A stretch of DNA of 12,393 nt from JAJRRA01 sp048636595 (lineage in GTDB: Bacteria; Pseudomonadota; Gammaproteobacteria; Xanthomonadales; SZUA-36). The DNA is taken from the NCBI GenBank assembly GCA_048636595.1, contig JAIVWI010000083.1:1-12393 (forward strand), read 5' to 3'. The position numbers and the translations under genes are program-made. The notes beneath the pieces are model-generated. The model ran no database searches and was not told the DNA's origin. It saw only the letters and a program-made list of their open reading frames with translations. Shown here in pieces: positions 1 to 5,792 of this stretch (its first letter is position 1; every line of letters starts with the position of its first letter).

Positions 1-69
1 GAGCAAGGGGAGGCAGGTATGGGAGCCAATGTAGCCCGTGGCGCCGGTGACCAGAATAGTCCTGCTCAT
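1..69 (-). CDS. UDP-glucose 4-epimerase-like protein (GalE family), N-terminal 23 codons only
   Basis: The gene starts with ATG at 69-67 and runs off the left edge in frame. The visible residues begin MSRTILVTGATGYIGSHTC, an SDR-fold Rossmann start with the NAD-binding GxxGxxG pattern. The YIGSHT wording is typical of GalE, which interconverts UDP-glucose and UDP-galactose in the cytoplasm, but other extended SDR epimerases look similar over such a short stretch. It is the third gene of a minus-strand polysaccharide block, after the UDP-xylose synthase gene. Two REPINs fill the 153-nt gap upstream. No strong Shine-Dalgarno sequence is visible in front of the ATG. Family membership is fairly safe; exact substrate is not. 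Confidence 0.7.
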   Translation of the reverse strand, partial: MSRTILVTGATGYIGSHTCLPLL

Positions 70-84
70 GACTCGTACACCTGC

Positions 85-146
85 TGTAAGAGGTCGCTTG
101 CGGCCGAAAGGCTTTGCAAGAAGTCGGCCCCAAGGGACCTCTTACA
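85..146. repeat. REPIN 1: inverted pair of 23-bp REP units, hybrid stems
   Basis: The plus unit at 85-107 has the stem GGTCG-CTTG-CGGCC. The minus unit at 124-146 reads on its own strand GGTCC-CTTG-GGGCC. The outer TGTAAGAGGTC arms are perfectly inverted, but the base pair closing the CTTG loop is G-C in one unit and C-G in the other, so the pair combines two stem types. The 16-nt interior AAGGCTTTGCAAGAAG nearly matches that of the next REPIN. Confidence 0.85.
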
Positions 147-165
147 GTTCCGCTGCTTTTCCATA

Positions 166-227
166 TGTAAGATATTGCTTGCGGCCGAAAGGCTCTGGAA
201 GAAGTCGGCCCCAAGGGACCTCTTACA
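166..227. repeat. REPIN 2: inverted REP pair with a decayed left unit
   Basis: The left unit at 166-188 has lost its 5' stem arm (TATT instead of GGTC), while the right unit at 205-227 is intact and identical to that of REPIN 1. The interior AAGGCTCTGGAAGAAG differs from REPIN 1 at two of 16 positions. The right unit overlaps the end of the UDP-xylose synthase gene and supplies its TAA stop codon. Confidence 0.8.
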
Positions 228-1170
228 GTTCACTGAAATACGCTACTGTGTATTTGAGGCCGGTTTTCAGGGCAACCGTGGGTTGCCAGTTGAGCTTTTC
301 CCTGGCCTGGGTGATGTCGGGCTGGCGTTGGGTCGGGTCGTCCTGGGGGAGTGGTTCGTATACGATTTTCGAGTCGGAACCGGTCATGGATACCACTTTT
401 TCGGCCAGTTCTTTGATGGAGAATTCGCCGGGATTGCCCAGGTTTATCGGGCCGGTGACTTCCTCGTCGCTTTCCATCAGCCGGATCAGGCCTTCCACCA
501 GGTCGTCAACGTAACAGAAGGACCGGGTTTGACTGCCGTCGCCATAAATCGTGATGTCGTTGCCGTGCAGGGCCTGCATGATGAAGTTGGAGACTACCCG
601 GCCGTCGTTGGGCAGCATTCTTGGGCCGTAGGTGTTGAATATTCTCGCCACTTTGATCGGCATGTTGTGCTGGCGGCGGTAGTCGAAGAACAGGGTTTCG
701 GCGCAACGCTTGCCCTCGTCGTAACAGGAGCGCACGCCGATGGGATTGACGTTGCCCCAGTAACTTTCCGGTTGCGGGTGCAGTTCGGGGTCGCCGTAGA
801 CTTCGCTGGTGGAGGCTTGCAGTATTCTTGCACGGGTGCGCTTGGCCAGGCCCAGCATGTTGATGGCGCCGTGTACGATGGTCTTGGTGGTCTGCACCGG
901 GTCGCGCTGGTAATGGATGGGCGATGCCGGGCAGGCCAGGTTGTAGATGCGGTCGACCTCCACGTACAGCGGGAAGGTTACGTCGTGGCGCATCAGTTCG
1001 AAATTGGGGTGTTCCAGCAGGTGGATGATGTTGCGGCGCGTGCTGGTGTAGAAGTTGTCTACGCACAGGATGTCGTGGCCTGCTGCCAGCAGGCGGTCGC
1101 ACAGGTGCGAGCCGAGGAAGCCGGCGCCACCGGTAACCATGATGCGTAAAGGAGTTTTTATTTGCTTCAT
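223..1170 (-). CDS. UDP-glucuronate decarboxylase (UDP-xylose synthase), extended SDR family
   Basis: The 315-residue product should convert UDP-glucuronate to UDP-xylose in the cytoplasm, giving xylose for exopolysaccharide or lipopolysaccharide. The NAD-binding loop GGAGFLGSH is at residues 14-22. The catalytic set is T121/S122/E123 in ASTSEVYGDP, and Y150 with K154 in CYDEGK. The stretches HPQPESYWGNVNPIG and RIFNTYGPRM are typical of bacterial UXS proteins, and the length is normal. The ATG at 1170-1168 has AGGA about 8 nt upstream. The gene lies between a WecA-like transferase gene and a GalE-like gene on the same strand, consistent with a sugar-nucleotide block. The last codons are GAA CTG TAA; the Leu codon and the stop lie in REPIN 2. 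UXS versus another UDP-sugar decarboxylase or dehydratase is decided by overall wording; I am confident in UXS. Confidence 0.9.
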   Translation of the reverse strand: MKQIKTPLRIMVTGGAGFLGSHLCDRLLAAGHDILCVDNFYTSTRRNIIHLLEHPNFELMRHDVTFPLYVEVDRIYNLACPASPIHYQRDPVQTTKTIVHGAINMLGLAKRTRARILQASTSEVYGDPELHPQPESYWGNVNPIGVRSCYDEGKRCAETLFFDYRRQHNMPIKVARIFNTYGPRMLPNDGRVVSNFIMQALHGNDITIYGDGSQTRSFCYVDDLVEGLIRLMESDEEVTGPINLGNPGEFSIKELAEKVVSMTGSDSKIVYEPLPQDDPTQRQPDITQAREKLNWQPTVALKTGLKYTVAYFSEL

Positions 1171-1189
1171 ATTCTTGGTCCTAAACTAT

Positions 1190-1276
1190 TGTAAGAGGTC
1201 GCTTGCGGCCGACCGGTTCGATATCCAACTTGCGCCCGATTAACAAACACATTTCGCGCCCAAGGACGCTCTTACA
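1190..1276. repeat. REPIN 3: long form, upstream of the UXS gene
   Basis: The plus unit 1190-1212 (stem GGTCG) is paired with the minus unit 1254-1276 (stem GCGTC), around a 41-nt interior starting CCGGTTCGATATCC. Nearly the same element, interior included, occurs at 2445-2532. The last four bases are shared with the next REPIN. It lies in the gap between the WecA-like gene and the UXS gene. Confidence 0.85.
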
Positions 1277-1330
1277 AGAACCCGCTTGCGGGCGAAAATT
1301 AAAAAAGTCGCCCGCAAGCGGGCTCTTACA
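1273..1330. repeat. REPIN 4: GC-stem type, overlapping the WecA-like gene end
   Basis: The minus unit at 1308-1330 has the fully Watson-Crick stem GCCCG-CTTG-CGGGC. The plus unit at 1273-1295 has diverged at its 5' end (TACAAGAA for TGTAAGAG), because it starts inside the end of REPIN 3. An A/T-rich 12-nt interior separates the arms. The TAA stop of the WecA-like gene (1328-1326) lies within the minus unit. Confidence 0.8.
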
Positions 1331-2423
1331 GTTCGAAATCATTGTAGATGAAATTCCGGGTGAGGAAACGCTGGGTTTGCCACGAGCGCTTGATGTAGGC
1401 GTAGTAACTGAACGCAACGACCATAAATGCCCAGAAGCTGACGTACTCCGGTGCACCTGAAATTTCGAACAGGACGCCCACACCGGCCAGCACAGTTGCC
1501 AGCAGTGTAATATTCACCCAGGTTTCGTCCACGCTGAAGCCGGCACGCAAAAAGGCGTGGTGCAAATGGTGCTGATCGGCGGAAAAGGCAGAACGGCCGG
1601 ATCGCCAGCGGATCCACATTAACGTGGTGGTGTCCAGCAAGGGCACGGCCAGCAGCCACACAGCGGTCATGGGCATGAAGGCCCGTACGCTGCCTTCCTG
1701 GTGGTCGCTACCCAGTGCGATGAAGCACCAGGCCAGGATGAAGCCCAGCAACAGCGATCCGCCGTCCCCCAGGAAAACACGCGCTTTTTCGTTCCAGGGC
1801 AGCCTGGCGTTTAACAGCAAAAATCCCACAACCGCACCAATTGAGAACAACAGGATCCACAGCAGTTCGCCCTGCCCTGCCCGGGCGGCAAACAGGGCCA
1901 TACCGGCGGCGGCAACCAGGAAGATGCTGCCGGCCAGGCCGTCCATGCCGTCGATCATGTTGAAGGCGTTGATGACGCCTATTGCGGCGAAAATGGTGAC
2001 AGGACCGGCGAGCCACCCGAGCGTAAGAACATCGTTGTAGAACAGTGGGCCGAAATCATCCAGGCGCACATCGGCGTAGAGGATCATTATCAGGCAGGCG
2101 CCCATCTGCACCAGGAAGCGCAGCGCGGCCGAAAGTTTCAGGCGGTCGTCGGCCATGCCGGTGAGCGCCATCAACAGGCCGCCAGCGCCCAGTGCCTGCA
2201 CGAAACGGTCGGCCGGCATAGTCCAGTAAAAGACTGCCGCAAGCGTGATTAAGATGGCGAGGCCGCCAGTCATAGGTGTGACTGAATCGTGTACCTTGCG
2301 TTGGTTGGGGTGGTCCAACAGGCCGGCTTTGCTGGCCAGTGGGATCAGCAGGAGGGCGAGCGCTGCTGTCACCAGTGCTGTGACTGGTATCAACCACCAG
2401 GAATGTTGGAGGCTTAGCAGCAT
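1326..2423 (-). CDS. Polyprenyl-phosphate sugar-1-phosphate transferase, WecA/MraY family (glycosyltransferase 4)
   Basis: This 365-residue multi-pass membrane protein should transfer a HexNAc-1-phosphate from its UDP donor to undecaprenyl phosphate at the inner face of the cytoplasmic membrane, starting a lipid-linked glycan. Family motifs appear in order: GLLDHPNQRKVH (34-45), ADDR (91-94, the Mg-binding Asp pair), NAFNMIDGMDG (152-162), VFLGDGGS (217-223) and DQHHLHH (283-289). The last resembles the HIHH carbohydrate-recognition motif of WecA-type enzymes rather than MraY. The ATG at 2423-2421 has AGGAGG upstream, spaced somewhat long at 13 nt (a second GGAAGG lies closer). A long REPIN sits 21 nt before the start and another beyond the stop. 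The gene ends GAA CTG TAA with the stop inside REPIN 4. O-antigen, enterobacterial-common-antigen-like or exopolysaccharide initiation are all possible; the sugar is not determined by the sequence. Confidence 0.9.
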   Translation of the reverse strand: MLLSLQHSWWLIPVTALVTAALALLLIPLASKAGLLDHPNQRKVHDSVTPMTGGLAILITLAAVFYWTMPADRFVQALGAGGLLMALTGMADDRLKLSAALRFLVQMGACLIMILYADVRLDDFGPLFYNDVLTLGWLAGPVTIFAAIGVINAFNMIDGMDGLAGSIFLVAAAGMALFAARAGQGELLWILLFSIGAVVGFLLLNARLPWNEKARVFLGDGGSLLLGFILAWCFIALGSDHQEGSVRAFMPMTAVWLLAVPLLDTTTLMWIRWRSGRSAFSADQHHLHHAFLRAGFSVDETWVNITLLATVLAGVGVLFEISGAPEYVSFWAFMVVAFSYYAYIKRSWQTQRFLTRNFIYNDFEL

Positions 2424-2444
2424 AAATCAGTACCTTCCTCCTAC

Positions 2445-2532
2445 TGTAAGAGGTCGCTTGCGGCCGACCGGTTCGATATCCAACTTGCGCCTGATTAATA
2501 AAACGCATTTCGCGCCCAAGGACGCTCTTACA
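2445..2532. repeat. REPIN 5: long form, near-identical copy of REPIN 3
   Basis: Arms at 2445-2467 (stem GGTCG) and 2510-2532 (stem GCGTC) enclose a 42-nt interior that matches REPIN 3 except for about three substitutions and one inserted base. It has the same orientation as REPIN 3. It lies 21 nt upstream of the WecA-like start codon, probably within the 5' leader if the promoter is the TATAAT at 2561-2556. Confidence 0.85.
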
Positions 2533-2555
2533 ATAATACCCAAACGCATAATGTG

Positions 2556-2577
2556 ATTATATACATTAACCTTAATG
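2556..2577 (-). promoter_or_regulatory. Candidate promoter -10 and small palindrome upstream of the WecA-like gene
   Basis: On the minus strand there is a perfect TATAAT at 2561-2556. Just upstream lies the inverted repeat CATTAA-GG-TTAATG (2577-2564), placed where an operator between -35 and -10 would sit. No good -35 hexamer is visible, so the promoter would depend on an activator or be weak. Transcripts from here would carry REPIN 5 in their leader. Confidence 0.35.
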
Positions 2578-2619
2578 CACATATGCATGTATTTGAAACT
2601 ATTTCTGCAGAGCTCCCCC

Positions 2620-2661
2620 GTCATTCCGGATCGACGTAGTCGCATCCGGAATCCAGTGGAC
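2620..2661. repeat. Interspersed inverted repeat, ATTCCGGAT...ATCCGGAAT
   Basis: Nine-base perfect arms (2623-2631 and 2644-2652) flank a 12-nt centre, with the flanks GTC before and CCAGTGG after. The layout GTCATTCC...GGAATCCAGTGG matches a widespread bacterial palindromic repeat that commonly has the core ATTCCC-N-GGGAAT (dRS3-like in Neisseria). It is unrelated to the CTTG-loop REP family around it. Confidence 0.6.
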
Positions 2662-2690
2662 AAAAAAAACCCCGGCTTTTCAGCCAGGGC
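2662..2690 (-). terminator. Rho-independent terminator after the FecR-domain gene
   Basis: Read on the minus strand, CCCTGGCT-GAAA-AGCCGGGG forms an eight-pair stem with a GNRA-type loop and one G-T wobble, followed by eight T residues. It lies 94 nt downstream of the FecR stop codon and should end the cyclase/FecR transcript. Read on the plus strand the stem has one mismatch and a shorter T run, so it is mainly a minus-strand terminator. Confidence 0.85.
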
Positions 2691-2705
2691 TTTTTGTTAA
2701 TTTAT

Positions 2706-2785
2706 CTGAAGTCGCTTGCTTACTTTATTTCGCGCGCAAGCACGCTCTTACAGTAAGCCCGTTCTCAAGCAGGCGTCCGCTTACT
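2706..2785. repeat. Degenerate REPIN plus a flanking GTAAGC inverted repeat at the FecR gene end
   Basis: An intact minus unit at 2730-2752 (stem GCGTG-CTTG-CGCGC) faces a worn left unit whose remnant is CTGAAGTCGCTTGC at 2706-2719. Adjoining it, AGTAAGC (2752-2758) and GCTTACT (2779-2785) form another inverted repeat whose right arm contains most of the tandem TAG TAA stops of the FecR gene. Confidence 0.6.
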
Positions 2786-3272
2786 ATTCCGTATTGCCTT
2801 CAGCACAAAGCTGGTCGCCGCACAGCATCACGGCAAACTCGGTGCCGCGAACGCCCATCAGTGCTACCGGGGTGCGGACCTTGTAGTTTTCAGGATTCGA
2901 TTTCGCCATCGCGCCGGTGATGACCCGCAGGCCGCCGGATACCAGGCTCAGCGTCGCTACATCTTGGTCATTTCCGTTGTAGACATAGTCTTCGATTATT
3001 ATGGCTGAATTCGGCCTCACGGTAACCTTGGCGCCATCCACGAACTGCAACACGGCGAAACTCTTGTCTCCGGTGACGATCTCGTCGGTGACAAAAATAT
3101 CATCGCCCTGTTTCAGGATCCTTATCTCACCGTCAATTTCCGCCGTCACATCACCACGCGAAGCTACTACCATGCCGGTGTTGTCCGCGGTCATCGCGAA
3201 ACTGGATGCAAACATTGAAGAAGCCAGGACTAAACCCGTAATGATTTTACTGTGCAGTTTAAATTTCAACAT
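2784..3272 (-). CDS. Small secreted FecR-domain protein
   Basis: The 162-residue product has a clear signal peptide: K-rich start, hydrophobic core GLVLASSMFASSFA, and likely cleavage near residue 26, so it should be periplasmic. The remainder is a FecR-like domain: VTGDKSFAVLQFVDGAKVTVRPNSAI (66-91), then SLVSGGLRVITG and VRTPVALMGVRGTEFAV (132-148). It does not resemble the FecR sigma-regulator architecture, since there is no cytoplasmic or membrane-spanning N-terminal part. The protein ends 14 residues after RGTEFAV with two cysteines (151, 156), where related domains I know usually continue, so it may be truncated. The ATG at 3272-3270 follows AAGGA. It lies downstream of the CHASE2 cyclase on the same strand, a pairing I recall from other proteobacteria; a role in sensing or modulating the cyclase's periplasmic domain is inference. 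Confidence 0.8.
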   Translation of the reverse strand: MLKFKLHSKIITGLVLASSMFASSFAMTADNTGMVVASRGDVTAEIDGEIRILKQGDDIFVTDEIVTGDKSFAVLQFVDGAKVTVRPNSAIIIEDYVYNGNDQDVATLSLVSGGLRVITGAMAKSNPENYKVRTPVALMGVRGTEFAVMLCGDQLCAEGNTE

Positions 3273-3566
3273 GATTCCTTATCCCTTTTCAGTTGAGACA
3301 GAACGCTCTATCTCAAACACCGCGATTAAAAAAGCCGCGATCATTAAGTATTACAGTCCGTCTTGCGAAAGGTTGGTGACGCATCCCCTTAAAGCTGCCG
3401 CGCGTCCCCCCAGGCCTGTAATACGAGGCATATCCCCCCAGCAGTAATGATTTCTCATCGTGTTTTTTATTTTAGCGCCTGTAAAAACTGAGGGATTCAG
3501 GTGCTTACCTATATATTCTAGCACAATTGTTGAAATATATTCTTGCGCCCCCGCCCCTGCGACAAG
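3273..3566. other. Repeat-free 294-bp gap between cyclase and FecR-domain genes
   Basis: This is the only intergenic region over 100 bp without a REP unit. It contains a 24-bp near-palindrome at 3293-3316, three TCCCC(CC)-type runs with similar left flanks (near 3381-3388, 3402-3411 and 3429-3439), and two ATATATTCT copies exactly 24 bp apart (3511 and 3535). No clear terminator follows the cyclase gene and no convincing sigma-70 promoter was found. I recognise no riboswitch or RNA gene. The region probably holds the leader or regulatory DNA of the FecR gene. Confidence 0.5.
3293..3316. promoter_or_regulatory. 24-bp near-perfect palindrome 20 bp upstream of the FecR start
   Basis: TTGAGACAGA and TCTATCTCAA flank a 4-nt centre; the arms match at nine of ten positions, and on the minus-strand RNA the odd pair is a G-U wobble. 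It could be a dimeric regulator site or a 5'-leader hairpin just ahead of the Shine-Dalgarno AAGGA. There is no T run, so it is not an obvious terminator. Confidence 0.5.
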
Positions 3567-5780
3567 CTACTTGGTTTTGTGGGTGAAAACGCCATCCCAG
3601 TATTCGCCGGGTGGTTCTTCCCGGAAATGGGTTATCCGTTCCAGGTAAAGCTCGTACAGCAGGGTCTCCGGTTCGTCGTTCAGTAAGACTTCCAGCGCTT
3701 CCTGAGCTGCATCCCAGTCCTGTTTACGGTACATGAACAGGGCCGTTCTGAATGCTTCTACCCTCGCATTCACCTCATCCGGCAACTCTTCTTTCAAACC
3801 CATCGGCTCCAGGATGGTGACCGGTTCTTCCTTACCCTTCACCCGCACCTTGTCCAGTTCCCGGTAGAGGTATTCGTGCGCTTTTTCTGCGGTGGACTCG
3901 GCGACGATAAAACCAACGCCGTACACCTTGGTGATGCCCTCGAGACGAGACCCCAGGTTTACCGCATCGCCCAGCACGGTATAGGCCTGCCGGAAGGTGG
4001 AGCCCATGTTGCCCACGCTCATCGGCCCGGTATTGATGCCCACCCCGATTTTAATCTCGGGCCAGCCTTTTTTCTCGAAATCACGGTTCAGATCGACCAG
4101 CGCCTCCTGCATGGCCAGCCCCGCACCAACCGCCTTTGATGCGTGATAGGCATCCCTGACCGGCGCGCCCCAGAAGGCCATGACGGCGTCACCGATGTAT
4201 TTATCAATGGTGCCGGTGGATTCATGCACGATCCGGGTCATCGGCGTGAGGTACTCGTTCATGAGTTCAGAAAGAACCTCCGCCTCCAGCCCCTCCGAGA
4301 TTGTAGTGAAGCCCCGGATGTCGCTGAACAAAACACTCAGTTCGAGCTTTCTGCTGGCCAGCGAGTAGCTCTGAGGGTTTTTGCTCATTTCCTTGACCAG
4401 GTCCGGCGGGACATAACGGCCAAAGAGATTGTCCATGTGGTGCCGGCTGCGGGATTCGAACAGGTAGCCAAAAACCATATTGATGACATAAATGCCCGTC
4501 AGCACATACAGTGTCATCGCCAGCGGCATCACGTGGCGCATCACTTCCCACATGTAATAATTCACCGCCAGGGCGCCCGCCAGGACAGAAAAGAAAACCA
4601 GGGTTGCAACCAACGGCTTGAGCAGCGGCAGCAACAGGGCGGTCAGCAGACCAAATACGACAACGACGATCATCTCGGCCGCCGCCGTGTAGGCCGGCTT
4701 CCAACGGAAATTGCCGTCAAGTATCCCCGCCACCACATTGGCGTGCACCTCGACTCCGGGGTAGACGGATCCGAAGGGCGTGGATCTTATGTCCTCCAGA
4801 CCCGGTACGGTGGCGCCGACCAGCACGATAGCGCCATCAAGAACTTCCGGATTCTCGAGCGTGCCGTCCATGATGTCGCTTGCCGACAAGTAGGGGAAAC
4901 TGCCCGCCGGGCCCCGGTAAGGCACCAGCACTCCACCCTGCGGGTCGATCCGCAGGGGATGCCCGGCGAGTTCCAGGCCTTCCAGCGGCGGGTAATCACC
5001 CATCCAGGTGGATGCGTCTACGAAAATCGGCAGTGTGATGTCGTCAAAATAGGCAGCGGCGACAGCCAGGGCCAGGGATTCATAAACGCCGAGCCTGTAC
5101 TCCTGCAACAGCGACGCGCGCCGCACTACGCCGTCCAAGTCAATCAGCGGGTTGTCGATAAACCCGCCGCTCCAGGACGCCTGCATCAGCACCGCCAGAC
5201 TGCCCACATAGCCTGCAGCGCGGGGAATGAAAATGTTGTTCATCATCGACTCGTCCAGGTCGAAAGCCGCCATCGGCAATTGGCCCCTCTCAAAAGCCTT
5301 TTCCTCGTTGCGATCGAAATAGTAACCCAGCACGGTTTGCTTGCCGGCGAGCCCCTTTGCGAACAATTGGTCGCGATCCAGTTGGGCCTCGAGTTCTTTC
5401 AACCGCTGCCGGAACTTCGCGTCTTCCGGTCCCGGGGCCAGCGTCTGCAAAAGATCGACATCGGCGCTCTCGTCACGCTCGGCAAACACCATATCGAAGC
5501 CCGCCACCGCAACGCCATAGTCAAACATCTGCTCAACCAGCAGGGCCAGCTTGTCCCGGGTCCAGGGCCAGTGGCCGTGCACCTGGAGGCTGGCCTCATC
5601 GATGGCTACGATGACAATCCGCGTGTCGATACCGCGCGGTGCGGATAAACGGACCCGGGTGTCGTAAAGCAGGTTTTCTATTTCATCAACGTAGGGGTAG
5701 GTATACACGCCCGAGATGTGCAACAGGGTCAGGAGTGTCAGCAGGACAGCCAGCCCTGCACGGGCCAGGTAACGTCTCAT
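3567..5780 (-). CDS. CHASE2-domain class III adenylate cyclase (class IIIb-type active site)
   Basis: This 737-residue membrane protein should make cAMP from ATP in the cytoplasm under control of a periplasmic sensor. Order: one N-terminal membrane helix (about 7-24), a CHASE2 sensor region (about 32-350), three membrane helices (about 366-438), a short linker, the cyclase domain (about 478-660), and a 75-residue alpha-helical tail. Metal-binding Asp residues are D487 (FSDIRGFT) and D531 (KYIGDAVMAFWG). Adenine is specified by K527 and T601 (YTVLGDAVNLGSR); the transition-state residues N608 and R612 are present. Thr where most adenylate cyclases have Asp marks the class IIIb group known for bicarbonate responsiveness. 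The ATG at 5780-5778 has no good Shine-Dalgarno and lies 12 nt after the phosphodiesterase stop, which suggests translational coupling. All catalytic residues are intact. Confidence 0.92.
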   Translation of the reverse strand: MRRYLARAGLAVLLTLLTLLHISGVYTYPYVDEIENLLYDTRVRLSAPRGIDTRIVIVAIDEASLQVHGHWPWTRDKLALLVEQMFDYGVAVAGFDMVFAERDESADVDLLQTLAPGPEDAKFRQRLKELEAQLDRDQLFAKGLAGKQTVLGYYFDRNEEKAFERGQLPMAAFDLDESMMNNIFIPRAAGYVGSLAVLMQASWSGGFIDNPLIDLDGVVRRASLLQEYRLGVYESLALAVAAAYFDDITLPIFVDASTWMGDYPPLEGLELAGHPLRIDPQGGVLVPYRGPAGSFPYLSASDIMDGTLENPEVLDGAIVLVGATVPGLEDIRSTPFGSVYPGVEVHANVVAGILDGNFRWKPAYTAAAEMIVVVVFGLLTALLLPLLKPLVATLVFFSVLAGALAVNYYMWEVMRHVMPLAMTLYVLTGIYVINMVFGYLFESRSRHHMDNLFGRYVPPDLVKEMSKNPQSYSLASRKLELSVLFSDIRGFTTISEGLEAEVLSELMNEYLTPMTRIVHESTGTIDKYIGDAVMAFWGAPVRDAYHASKAVGAGLAMQEALVDLNRDFEKKGWPEIKIGVGINTGPMSVGNMGSTFRQAYTVLGDAVNLGSRLEGITKVYGVGFIVAESTAEKAHEYLYRELDKVRVKGKEEPVTILEPMGLKEELPDEVNARVEAFRTALFMYRKQDWDAAQEALEVLLNDEPETLLYELYLERITHFREEPPGEYWDGVFTHKTK

Positions 5781-5792
5781 CGCGTCATGGCG

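Noticed and set aside
19..1149. Long plus-strand open frame antisense to the UXS gene
   Set aside because: It runs through two REPINs and opposite a gene with complete catalytic motifs; its product has no recognisable domain. It is a by-product of codon bias on the other strand.
1273..1330. REPIN 4 as the rho-independent terminator of the WecA-like gene
   Set aside because: The hairpins are strong but there is no T run after the stem in the direction of transcription, and the next gene in the block follows on the same strand.
2533..2619. tRNA or small RNA gene in the A/T-rich stretch upstream of the WecA-like gene
   Set aside because: No cloverleaf, T-loop motif or independent terminator was found; the stretch fits a promoter region better.
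3320..3440. Cyclic-di-GMP or other riboswitch upstream of the FecR gene
   Set aside because: The G-rich boxes caught the eye, but I could not match the conserved core of any riboswitch class I know.
4143..5648. 501-codon plus-strand open frame opposite the cyclase gene
   Set aside because: The minus strand encodes an intact CHASE2 cyclase over the same bases. The plus-strand product is rich in His, Gln and Arg, as usual for antisense frames, and has no motif.
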